A stretch of 64,000 nucleotides of DNA from Agromyces terreus (lineage in GTDB: Bacteria; Actinomycetota; Actinomycetes; Actinomycetales; Microbacteriaceae): the NCBI RefSeq assembly GCF_009749465.1, contig NZ_WBIS01000002.1:725645-789644 (forward strand), in the 5' to 3' direction. The translations under genes were made by a program, and so were the position numbers. The notes under the pieces were generated by a model that was not told the DNA's origin, made no database searches, and saw nothing but the letters and a program-made list of their open reading frames with translations. Positions within the stretch are counted from its first letter, which is position 1. Each line of letters starts with the position of its first letter. Positions 7,796 through 15,229 of the stretch are shown here, in pieces.

Positions 7796-8462
7796 ACTCG
7801 AGGGCGGCGAACTTCTCGATGTCGGCCTCGGTGCCGGAGACGATGATGAGGTCGTGGTTCGAGACCACGGTCTGCTCGGTCGCGTACGTGAACGGCTTGC
7901 CGGGGCTCTTCACGCCCACCACGGTCACGCGGTGCTTGGAACGCACGCCCGACTCGGTGAGGTTCTTGCCGCGGATCGGCTTCGGCGGGTACATCTTCAC
8001 GAGCGCGAAGTCGTCGTCGAACTCGATGAAGTCGAGCATGCGGCCCGAGACGAGATGCGCGGTGCGCTCGCCCGCCTCTCGCTCGGGGTAGATCACGTGG
8101 TTCGCGCCGATGCGCTCGAGGATCTTGCCGTGCGACGCCGAGATGGCCTTGGCCCAGATCTGGGGGATCTTCAGGTCGACGAGGTTCGCGGTGATGAGCA
8201 CGGATGCCTCGACCGACGACCCGACCGCGCAGACCGCGATCGAGAAGTCCTGCGCGCCGATCTGGCGGAGCGCGTCGATCGACTTGGCGTCGGCGACCAC
8301 GGCGTGCGTGACCCGCTCGGACCACTTCTGCACCAGGTTCTCGTCGGTGTCGACGGCGAGCACCTCGCGGCCGAGCCGGTCGAGCTGCCCCGCGGTGGCC
8401 GCGCCGAACCGGCCGAGGCCGATGACGAGCACCGGGGCGTCGTGCTTGATGCGATCAACCAA
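7794..8462 (-). CDS. ktrA: KtrA/TrkA-type potassium channel regulatory subunit
   Basis: A 222-residue cytoplasmic RCK protein that gates the KtrB potassium translocator. The RCK_N nucleotide-binding domain opens with VLVIGLGRFGAATAGQL and the acidic strand end VDTDE. The RCK_C domain is residues about 135-222. The start is TTG at 8462, overlapping the end of ktrB by 8 bp, with GAGAGG 7 nt upstream. No ATG or GTG fits, so the TTG is well supported and indicates translational coupling to ktrB. ATP/ADP or NAD(H) binding is known for the family. Confidence 0.93.
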   Translation of the reverse strand: MVDRIKHDAPVLVIGLGRFGAATAGQLDRLGREVLAVDTDENLVQKWSERVTHAVVADAKSIDALRQIGAQDFSIAVCAVGSSVEASVLITANLVDLKIPQIWAKAISASHGKILERIGANHVIYPEREAGERTAHLVSGRMLDFIEFDDDFALVKMYPPKPIRGKNLTESGVRSKHRVTVVGVKSPGKPFTYATEQTVVSNHDLIIVSGTEADIEKFAALE

Positions 8463-9942
8463 CGATGGGCCTCTCTTCCGGACGCTTGAACAACTGCCGT
8501 CGCTGGCTCGCGGCGAGGGCCGCGGCGAGTGTCACTGTACCAACGCGGCCCATGAACATCGTGGCGGCCATGACGTACTTGCCCTCGGGCGGGAGCGACT
8601 CGGTGAGGCCCGTCGACAGCCCGCACGTCGCGAATCCCGAGATCACATCGAACAGCACGAAGTCGAGCGGTGCCTTGGTGATCTGGGCGATGGTCACGGT
8701 CGACACGGCCACGATCGTCGCGCCCCACAGCACGACGCTCACCGAGAGGCGGAGGATGTCGCGGGGGATGCGTCGCCCGAAGGCCTGCATGGACGGCGCG
8801 CCGCGGGCCTCGGCGAACGCCGCGAGGAAGAGCACCGCGAGCGTGGTCACCTTGATGCCGCCGGCGGTCGACGCCGAACCGCCGCCGACGAACATCAGCA
8901 TGTCGGTCACGAGCAGGCTCGACCCGTAGAGGTCGGACATGTCGATGGTCGAGAACCCTCCCGAGCGGGTCATGGTCGACATGAAGAGCGCTTCGTACAG
9001 CGTCTTGCCGAGGCCGTACGCGCCGTAGGTCTTCGGATTGTTGTACTCGAGGATGAGGAAGGTGATCGCGCCCGCGACGAGCAGGATCAGCGTCGTCGTG
9101 AGGGTGAGCTTGACGTGCACGCCCCAGCGGCGCGGTGTGCGCCACGAGCGGGCGAGCGCGAAGATCACCGGGAAGCCGAGGCTGCCGAGGAACACCGCGA
9201 GGATCATGAGCGACTGGAACCAGTAGTCGTCGAAGAAGGCGACAGGTCCCAGCGGGTTCGGCGCGAAGCCCGTGTTGGTGAACGCGCTCACCGAGTAGTA
9301 GGCCGAGTACCAGACGCTGGTGCCGAAATCGAAGCCCCGGGCGAGCACGCTCGGGATCATGCCGATCATGATGACGGCTTCGATCGCGAGGGTGCTCACG
9401 GCGACGGTCACCAGCAGGCCGCCCACCTCGCCGAGTCGCACGGCCTGCCGCTCGGCCACCGGCCCCACGTGGATTCGCGATGGATTGCTGTCGCTCGCGG
9501 CCATGAGCTTGGCGCGGAGGCCGAGTCGACGGGAGATCACGAGGCCGAGGATCGAGGCGAGCGTCAGCACGCCGACGCCGCCGATGTTCATGCCGATGAA
9601 GATCACCGCATTGCCGAAGGGCGACCAGTGGGTCGCCATGTCGACGACGGTCAGGCCCGTGACGCAGATCGTCGAGACGGCGGTGAACAGGGCGTCGTAG
9701 AGCGGCGTGCCGCCGGTGCCCGCGCCCGACCTCGCGATCGGCAGCGCCAGGAGCAGGGTCGTGATGAGGATCAGCCCGGCGAACACGGTGATGGCGAACC
9801 GGGAGGGCGAGTTGCGCACGAACGCGTCGACGGCGTCGCGCATGGTGCCGAGCCATGACCGGTTGTCGGGTCGCCCGAACCGACCGACCAGCGGTGCTCG
9901 CATCGACACCCCCATGGCTCTGTGATCGAACGCGTGAGTCAT
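8455..9942 (-). CDS. ktrB: TrkH/KtrB family potassium uptake protein
   Basis: A 495-residue membrane protein, the ion-translocating subunit of a KtrAB-type K+ (or K+/Na+) uptake system. The four pore loops with their selectivity-filter glycines are visible: ICVTGLTVVD, AFTNTGFAPN, TRSGGFSTID and FATCGLSTGL. The ATG at 9942 has GAGGAG close upstream. It is first in a two-gene operon with ktrA. The promoter must lie in the 34-bp gap shared with the divergent ArsR gene, where a CTAG core (9964-9967) is common to both strands. Confidence 0.93.
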   Translation of the reverse strand: MTHAFDHRAMGVSMRAPLVGRFGRPDNRSWLGTMRDAVDAFVRNSPSRFAITVFAGLILITTLLLALPIARSGAGTGGTPLYDALFTAVSTICVTGLTVVDMATHWSPFGNAVIFIGMNIGGVGVLTLASILGLVISRRLGLRAKLMAASDSNPSRIHVGPVAERQAVRLGEVGGLLVTVAVSTLAIEAVIMIGMIPSVLARGFDFGTSVWYSAYYSVSAFTNTGFAPNPLGPVAFFDDYWFQSLMILAVFLGSLGFPVIFALARSWRTPRRWGVHVKLTLTTTLILLVAGAITFLILEYNNPKTYGAYGLGKTLYEALFMSTMTRSGGFSTIDMSDLYGSSLLVTDMLMFVGGGSASTAGGIKVTTLAVLFLAAFAEARGAPSMQAFGRRIPRDILRLSVSVVLWGATIVAVSTVTIAQITKAPLDFVLFDVISGFATCGLSTGLTESLPPEGKYVMAATMFMGRVGTVTLAAALAASQRRQLFKRPEERPIVG

Positions 9943-9976
9943 GGTACTCCTCGGCGGGAATGACTAGCCTTGGGGC

Positions 9977-10417
9977 ATGGCGGACATCTTCGACGTGGTG
10001 GCGGACGCGACCCGACGCGACATCCTTGCGGTGCTGCTCGAGCGCGAGGAGGTCTCACCCGACTCGCACGGCGAGATCAGCGTCTCCGAGATCGTCGCCG
10101 CGCTCGGCCTCAGCCAGCCCACCGTCTCGAAGCACCTCAAGGTGCTGCGCGAGGCCGGTCTCGTGAGCGTCCGCGAAGAGGGCCAGCACCGCTACTACCG
10201 GCTCGACCGCGGCCCGCTCGAGACCCTCGAAGACTGGCTGATCCCCTTCATGTCCTCGGATGCCGCCGCCGACGCGGCGATGCTCGCGGGCGTCGAGGCA
10301 TCCGACGCCGAGGCCCTCCGCGCCGAGCAGCGCGCCTTTGCGTCGCGCATCGGCAAGGCATTCGCCGAGACCGCGCACCAGGTGAGCGCGGTCGTCGCGC
10401 CGATCAAGCGCAAGTAG
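9977..10417 (+). CDS. ArsR-family winged-helix transcriptional regulator
   Basis: A 146-residue protein. Residues 1-85 form an ArsR-type winged helix: FDVVADATRRDILAVLLE, recognition helix LSQPTVSKHLKVLREAGLV and wing REEGQHRYYRLDRGPLE. The C-terminal 60 residues are helical and Ala-rich. No Cys metal site is seen, so it is probably not a metal sensor. A TAGCCT -10 hexamer ends 6 nt before the ATG. Only 34 bp separate it from ktrB on the other strand, which makes control of the ktr operon a reasonable guess. Confidence 0.85.
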   Translation: MADIFDVVADATRRDILAVLLEREEVSPDSHGEISVSEIVAALGLSQPTVSKHLKVLREAGLVSVREEGQHRYYRLDRGPLETLEDWLIPFMSSDAAADAAMLAGVEASDAEALRAEQRAFASRIGKAFAETAHQVSAVVAPIKRK

Positions 10418-10421
10418 GCGG

Positions 10422-10531
10422 CGGTCGAGGAGCGCAGCGTGTCGTGACCGGCCGGCGGGCGGTCTCGAGACGGCGCTGGCGCGCCTCCTCGACCGGCGAA
10501 TCCGAGCTGGCGCGCCTCCTCGACCGGCGGG
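10422..10531. repeat. Palindromic repeat units between convergent ArsR and GNAT genes
   Basis: One inverted unit (GGTCGAGGAGCGCAGCGTGTC), one full direct unit (GTCTCGAGAC + GGCGCTGGCGCGCC + CTCCTCGACCGGCG) and one part unit lacking the palindrome. They occupy the whole gap and end 1 bp before the GNAT stop codon. Confidence 0.85.
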
Positions 10532-10532
10532 C

Positions 10533-11042
10533 TCAGCGGAGCGGCTTGATCATCTCGAGTTCGAGACCGCCGGGGGCGAGCTCGTACGCCCGCGTACGGC
10601 CCGTCAGGGTGAAGCCGACCTTCTCGTAGAACGCGATGGCGCGCGGGTTGCGCTCGTGGACCTCGAGCCGGAGCGTGTCCCCGTGCTCGCCGGCCCACGC
10701 CTCGACGGCCTCGAGGAGGCGCCGCGAGACGCCGGCGCGGTCGCCGCGGTAGGCGGGCGCGACGTAGACCGCGACGAGCAGCGGACCGGACGCGGCATCC
10801 GGGATGTAACCGCCCATGTGGCCCACCCAGCGCTCGCCGTCGATCGCGACGATCGAGGTCTGGCCCGGCGTCGTGCCGCGGGCGGCGCGCAACCGCCAGA
10901 CCGCTTCGCCGTGGCGCTCGGCCTGCGCGAGCGTCTCGCCGTACGCGATGGGCGTGTCGGCGAGCATCTCGAGCCGGAGCGCCCGCACCTCGGCCCAGTC
11001 GGCCTCGACGGTGGTGCGGATCACGGGTTCTGGGCGGGGCAT
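10533..11042 (-). CDS. GNAT family N-acetyltransferase
   Basis: A 169-residue acetyl-CoA-dependent acyltransferase. Motif A spans LLVAVYVAPAYRGDRAGVSR, with the R-G-D-R-A-G pyrophosphate loop. Motif B is at RAIAFYEKVGFTLTG. The start ATG at 11042 was chosen over an upstream ATG at 11264 because the extra segment would overlap the bS22 gene and is not GNAT-like. A TACCGT hexamer ends 6 nt before 11042. The substrate is unknown. Confidence 0.88.
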   Translation of the reverse strand: MPRPEPVIRTTVEADWAEVRALRLEMLADTPIAYGETLAQAERHGEAVWRLRAARGTTPGQTSIVAIDGERWVGHMGGYIPDAASGPLLVAVYVAPAYRGDRAGVSRRLLEAVEAWAGEHGDTLRLEVHERNPRAIAFYEKVGFTLTGRTRAYELAPGGLELEMIKPLR

Positions 11043-11099
11043 CCCTCGACGGTAACCCACCTGATCGGGGCAGTGATCATGGGCACGCCTCGAATCGGC

Positions 11100-11105
11100 T
11101 AGACT
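11100..11105 (+). promoter_or_regulatory. -10 hexamer of the bS22 gene
   Basis: TAGACT lies 67 bp before the bS22 start codon. This gene therefore has a transcribed leader, unlike many neighbours. No clear -35 was identified. Confidence 0.45.
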
Positions 11106-11172
11106 ATCCCGAGGCTTTCTGGCCACCGGCTGCGACTCGCGCGGCCGACTCGATCTTTTCTGTGAGGTTCTG

Positions 11173-11271
11173 ATGGGTTCCGTCATCAAGAAGCGCCGCA
11201 AGCGTATGGCGAAGAAGAAGCACCGCAAGCTGCTTCGCAAGACGCGCCACCAGCGTCGCAACAAGAAGTAG
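11173..11271 (+). CDS. bS22-type (AURKAIP1/COX24 domain) small ribosomal protein
   Basis: A 32-residue, extremely basic peptide beginning MGSVIKKRRKRMAKKKHRKL, with about two thirds Lys, Arg and His. It matches the AURKAIP1/COX24 domain of actinobacterial 30S subunits (named bS22 in mycobacteria), which binds near the decoding region. The ATG has GAGG about 8 nt upstream, and a strong intrinsic terminator follows 20 bp after the stop. It is a single-gene unit. The short length is normal for this protein. Confidence 0.9.
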   Translation: MGSVIKKRRKRMAKKKHRKLLRKTRHQRRNKK

Positions 11272-11290
11272 TCGTTCGTCGACTCGACTG

Positions 11291-11319
11291 AAGCGCCGGC
11301 CCATTGGGCTCGGCGCTTT
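11291..11319 (+). terminator. Intrinsic terminator of the bS22 gene
   Basis: The stem AAGCGCCG / CGGCGCTTT encloses a second inner stem GCCCA / TGGGC. A short T-run follows. It lies 20 bp after the stop codon. Confidence 0.85.
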
Positions 11320-11365
11320 CTGTCGTCCCTGGGTGCATTGGTTCCTCGAGTTGCCCTGTATCCAC

Positions 11366-11401
11366 CGAGTTGCCCATTTCTGTGCGAAGTTGGGCAACTC
11401 G
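11366..11401. repeat. 11-bp inverted repeat with an extra half-site
   Basis: CGAGTTGCCCA (11366-11376) and its complement (11391-11401) enclose 14 bp. A third copy of the half-site, CGAGTTGCCC, lies at 11347-11356. The group sits 33-80 bp before the -10 hexamer of the glutaredoxin-like gene. It could be an operator or a small repeat element. Confidence 0.5.
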
Positions 11402-11445
11402 GATGCTTCGAGCGGATGCCTCGTCGTCGCGCCTAGGCTGAATCC

Positions 11446-11718
11446 ATGACCCGAGACATCCGCCTCACCCTCATCGGCAAGCCCGGATGCCACCTCTGCG
11501 ACGACGCGCGCGAGATCGTGCAGGCGGTCGTCGCCGAGGTCGGCGCATCGGATGCCGCGCCGTCGATCACCCTCGGCGAGCGCTCGATCCTCGACGACGC
11601 CGCGCTCGCCGAACGGTACGGCGAAGAGATCCCGGTGCTCCTCATCGACGACGAGATGCACGCCTACTGGAGGGTCGATCCGGTGCGGCTGAAGACGGCG
11701 CTGCTCGCGCGCCGCTGA
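11446..11718 (+). CDS. Glutaredoxin-like (DUF836) protein
   Basis: A 90-residue thioredoxin-fold protein with the redox motif C-H-L-C (GKPGCHLCDDAREIV) and the cis-Pro region EEIPVLLIDDE. The length is normal for the DUF836 glutaredoxin-like group found across actinobacteria. A TAGGCT hexamer ends 6 nt before the ATG, so it is probably leaderless. It probably reduces or senses protein disulfides; its partner is unknown. Confidence 0.87.
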   Translation: MTRDIRLTLIGKPGCHLCDDAREIVQAVVAEVGASDAAPSITLGERSILDDAALAERYGEEIPVLLIDDEMHAYWRVDPVRLKTALLARR

Positions 11719-11755
11719 GCCGCGGGTCGACGTGCCGCGGGTCCTCGCCCCACAC

Positions 11756-11775
11756 TCTCAACGATTCCGTTGAGA
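11756..11775. promoter_or_regulatory. Putative operator upstream of the sulfatase operon
   Basis: TCTCAACG-ATTC-CGTTGAGA is a perfect 8-4-8 inverted repeat, 120-140 bp before the sulfatase start. No other copy was noticed in the window. An operator role is inferred from symmetry and position. Confidence 0.4.
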
Positions 11776-11895
11776 TGAGGAACTCTCGTGTCTTGAACTC
11801 CCAGCCTTTGCCTCGTGTGCCGAAGCCGCCCGCTGGCTATGGTGAATCGCGGGGGCGCGTTCGTTCCCGTCGATGCAAGAGGGGGAATCGCATTG

Positions 11896-14229
11896 GTGCG
11901 TGAATTCGCGGGCAAGATCGAACTCGATGTTCGGAATTCGAAGGCCGATTGGGATGCCTTCCTCCCCGACAAGGCTCCGAAGCATGCGCCGAACGTGCTC
12001 GTCGTGCTCTACGACGACACCGGAACCGCGGCCTGGTCGCCGTACGGCGGGCGCATCGACATGCCCACCATGGACCGCCTTGCGAAGGGCGGCCTGACCT
12101 ACAGCCAGTGGCACACGACCGCGCTCTGCTCGCCCACACGGTCGACCTTCCTGACGGGACGCAACCACCACCAGAACGGCTTCGCGACGATCTCGGAGTC
12201 GTCGACCGGGTTCCCCGGCTACAACTCCCACATTCCGCCTTCGAACGCGACCATGGCGAACGTGCTGCGCGATGCCGGATGGTCGACGTTCTGGGTCGGC
12301 AAGAACCACAACGTGCCCATCGACGAGTGGACGGCGGGAGCGTCGAAGAAGAACTGGCCGCTCGCTCAGGGGTACGACCGGTTCTACGGCTTCATCGGCG
12401 GCGAGACCAACAACTGGTACCCCTCGCTCGCAGAGGACAACCACTACATCGACCAGCCGTACCTGCCTGAAGACGGGTACCACCTGTCGAAGGATCTCGC
12501 CGACCAGGCGCTCAAGATGATCCGCGACGTCAAGCAGACCGAGCCAGACAAGCCCTGGTACCTGTGGTTCTGCCCGGGCGCGAACCACGCACCGCACCAC
12601 GCGCCCGAGGAGTACATCGCCAAGTACATGGGCCGGTTCGACGACGGCTACGAGGCCTATCGCGAGTGGGTGCTGCCGCGCATGATCGAGCGCGGCATCC
12701 TCCCCGCCGACACCGACCTTACCGAGGTGAACCCGATGCCCGACGGCACGTTCACCCAGACCGACCTCGTGCGGCCGTGGGCCGAGCTCACCGACGAGGA
12801 GAAGGCGATGTTCTGCCGCATGGCGGAGGTGTTCGCCGGCTTCTCCGAGTACACCGACGCGCAGGTCGGCCGCATCGTCGACTACCTCGAGGAGTCGGGG
12901 CAGCTCGAGAACACCCTCATCCTGTACTGCGCCGACAACGGGGCATCGGGCGAGGGCAGCCCCAACGGCTCGGTCAACGAGGGCAAGATCTTCGGCGGGT
13001 ACCCCGACGACGAGGCCGACAACCTCCGGCTCGTCGACAAGCTCGGCAGCCCCGACACGTACAACCACTACCCGACCGGGTGGGCCATGGCCTTCTCGAC
13101 CCCGTACCGCATGTTCAAGCGCTACTCGTACCAAGGCGGCGTGTGCGACCCGCTCGTCATCCACTGGCCGGCCGGGTTCGAGGCGAGGGGCGAGATCCGG
13201 TCGCAGTACCACCACTCGACCGACATCGTGCCGACCATCCTCGAGGCCTGCGGCGTGACGATGCCCGAGGTCTACGCGGGCGTCGAGCAGACGCCGCTCT
13301 CGGGCGTCTCGATGGGGTACTCGTTCGCGGCCGACGGCCCGACCGAGAAGAAGACCCAGTACTACGAGATGCTCGGCAGCCGTGGCATCTGGCACGAGGG
13401 CTGGAAGGCCGTCGCCGAGCACGGGCCGATGGCCGGCATGAGCGGATTCGAGAACGACGTCTGGCAGCTCTTCCACACCGACGTCGACCGGGCGGAGGCG
13501 CACGACCTCGCGGCCGAGCACCCCGAGAAGCTCGAGGAGCTGAAGGCCCTGTGGCTCGAGGAGGCGAAGGCCAATGATGTGCTGCCGTTGAACGACCTGC
13601 AGATCATCGGCAACCCGAAGGACTTCGAGACGTTCATCGGCATGGAGTTCCACCAGCCGACCCCGCCGAGCGGGCGGTACATCTATTACCCCGGCACCTC
13701 GGAGGTGCCCGAGCGCAGCGCCGCCAACGTGCACGGCGTCTCATACAAGATCGCCGCAGAGGTCGAGCTCACCGCCGAGAGCCAGGGCGTGATCTTCGCG
13801 CACGGGTCGAGGTTCGGCGGGCACGCGCTCGTCGTGAAGGACGGCCAGGTGCACTACATCTACAACTTCCTCGGCATCCCGCCCGAGAACCGCATCTCGG
13901 CTCCCGTGCCGACGTCGGGCAAGCACATCATCGGCGTGGAGTTCACGAAGGAGGGCATGGGCGAGTACCGCGAGGGCGTCGGGCCGCTCAAGCTGTACCT
14001 CGACGACCAGCAGGTCGGCGAGCAGCAGATCCGCACCGTGCTCGGCCACTTCTCGCTCTGCGGCGAGGGCCTCACGATCGGGCGCGACAGTGCCGACCCG
14101 GTGTCGTCGATGTACGGATACGGATTCGACTTCACGGGCGGCGAGATCGCACGTGTCGTGTTCGACATCGCCGACGACGCGTACCTCGACCTCGAGGCGC
14201 ACCTCGCCGCGGCGATGTCGCGCGACTGA
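11896..14229 (+). CDS. Arylsulfatase (cysteine-type)
   Basis: A 777-residue sulfatase that hydrolyses sulfate esters. The signature C78-S-P-T-R82 marks the Cys that must be oxidised to formylglycine. Metal-site residues are visible in VVLYDDTG near the N-terminus, the later active-site segment is IGGETNNWY, and YCADNGASGEGSPNG carries the D-N pair. The C-terminal 150 residues form a beta-rich domain (EVELTAESQGVIFAHGSRFGG), as in long mycobacterial arylsulfatases. No signal peptide is visible. The start is uncertain: GTG 11896 or TTG 11893 follow AGAGGGGG, while an upstream ATG at 11815 would add 27 unrelated residues. It heads an operon with a HAD phosphatase and a SulP permease. No formylglycine-generating enzyme gene is in the window. 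Confidence 0.92.
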   Translation: MREFAGKIELDVRNSKADWDAFLPDKAPKHAPNVLVVLYDDTGTAAWSPYGGRIDMPTMDRLAKGGLTYSQWHTTALCSPTRSTFLTGRNHHQNGFATISESSTGFPGYNSHIPPSNATMANVLRDAGWSTFWVGKNHNVPIDEWTAGASKKNWPLAQGYDRFYGFIGGETNNWYPSLAEDNHYIDQPYLPEDGYHLSKDLADQALKMIRDVKQTEPDKPWYLWFCPGANHAPHHAPEEYIAKYMGRFDDGYEAYREWVLPRMIERGILPADTDLTEVNPMPDGTFTQTDLVRPWAELTDEEKAMFCRMAEVFAGFSEYTDAQVGRIVDYLEESGQLENTLILYCADNGASGEGSPNGSVNEGKIFGGYPDDEADNLRLVDKLGSPDTYNHYPTGWAMAFSTPYRMFKRYSYQGGVCDPLVIHWPAGFEARGEIRSQYHHSTDIVPTILEACGVTMPEVYAGVEQTPLSGVSMGYSFAADGPTEKKTQYYEMLGSRGIWHEGWKAVAEHGPMAGMSGFENDVWQLFHTDVDRAEAHDLAAEHPEKLEELKALWLEEAKANDVLPLNDLQIIGNPKDFETFIGMEFHQPTPPSGRYIYYPGTSEVPERSAANVHGVSYKIAAEVELTAESQGVIFAHGSRFGGHALVVKDGQVHYIYNFLGIPPENRISAPVPTSGKHIIGVEFTKEGMGEYREGVGPLKLYLDDQQVGEQQIRTVLGHFSLCGEGLTIGRDSADPVSSMYGYGFDFTGGEIARVVFDIADDAYLDLEAHLAAAMSRD

Positions 14230-14292
14230 TCGATTCGATCCCGCGGTTGCGCATGCCGCGCGCATCCGCCCCCTTATTCGAGAGGAACCCGA

Positions 14293-15222
14293 ATGACGAA
14301 CGAACTGGCCTCATGGGTCGACACGCCCACTCGCCGCGCGATCACGGCGTTCGTCGAGCGCGTCTCCTCGGGGCCGAACGCGGTGCCCGAGGCCGAACGC
14401 GTCGCCGTGTTCGACAACGACGGCACCCTCTGGACCGAGAAGCCGATGCCGACCCAGCTGCACTACGTCGTCGAGCAGTGGCGCAAACAGGCCGAGGCCG
14501 ACCCGTCGCTCGCCGAGCGGCAGCCGTACAAGGCGGCGGTGACCGGCGACTACGGCTGGCTCGGCGGATCGGTCGACAAGCACTACGAGGGCGACGACAG
14601 CGACCTGAAGGTGCTCATCGGCGCGCTCGTCGGCGTGACCGCCGGCATGAGCGTCGACGACTACGCGGCATCCGTCGCCGAGTTCTACGAGAAGGCGAAG
14701 CACCTCACGCTCGGAACCCCGTACGCCGACGCGGTCTATCGGCCCATGGTCGAACTGCTGCGCTACCTCGAGGCGAACGGCTTCACGGTGTACATCGTCT
14801 CGGGCGGCGAACGCGACTTCATGCGCCCGATGACCGAGGCCTACTACGGCATCCCGCCCGAGCACGTGGTCGGGTCGGCACTCGGTCTGGCGTGGGACGA
14901 GGATTCGCACGAGGTCCGCTACACCGCCGGACTCGACTTCTTCGACGACGGCCCCGAGAAGCCCGTGCGCATCTGGACCCGCATCGGTCGCCGCCCGCTC
15001 ATCGCCTGCGGCAACTCCAACGGCGACATGCCGATGCTCGACTTCACCCGCAAGGGCGATGGGCTCGCCCTGCTCATCCACCACGACGACACGGGCCGTG
15101 GCGATCCGGCCTACGACAAGGGCGCGGATGCCGCGCTCGCCGCCGTCGACGAACGCGGGTACACGGTCGTCAGCGTGCGCGACGACTGGTCGAACGTGTT
15201 CGTGGACCCGGCAGCCGGATGA
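14293..15222 (+). CDS. HAD-superfamily hydrolase (phosphoserine phosphatase-like)
   Basis: 309 residues. HAD motif I is VFDNDGTLW with nucleophile D41 and D43. Motif II is the Ser in VYIVSGGERDFM, and motif III/IV is CGNSNGDMPMLDF. The large helical cap between motifs I and II resembles phosphoserine phosphatase-like proteins often found beside arylsulfatase and SulP genes in actinobacteria. An AGAGGAA Shine-Dalgarno precedes the ATG. The stop is 7 bp before the SulP start. The substrate is unknown; context suggests a phosphorylated or sulfated compound in sulfur use. Confidence 0.87.
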   Translation: MTNELASWVDTPTRRAITAFVERVSSGPNAVPEAERVAVFDNDGTLWTEKPMPTQLHYVVEQWRKQAEADPSLAERQPYKAAVTGDYGWLGGSVDKHYEGDDSDLKVLIGALVGVTAGMSVDDYAASVAEFYEKAKHLTLGTPYADAVYRPMVELLRYLEANGFTVYIVSGGERDFMRPMTEAYYGIPPEHVVGSALGLAWDEDSHEVRYTAGLDFFDDGPEKPVRIWTRIGRRPLIACGNSNGDMPMLDFTRKGDGLALLIHHDDTGRGDPAYDKGADAALAAVDERGYTVVSVRDDWSNVFVDPAAG

Positions 15223-15229
15223 GGCCGGA

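Noticed and set aside
11815..11895. ATG at 11815 as the arylsulfatase start
   Set aside because: The added 27 residues do not look like a signal peptide or sulfatase sequence, and the Shine-Dalgarno AGAGGGGG sits just before TTG 11893/GTG 11896.
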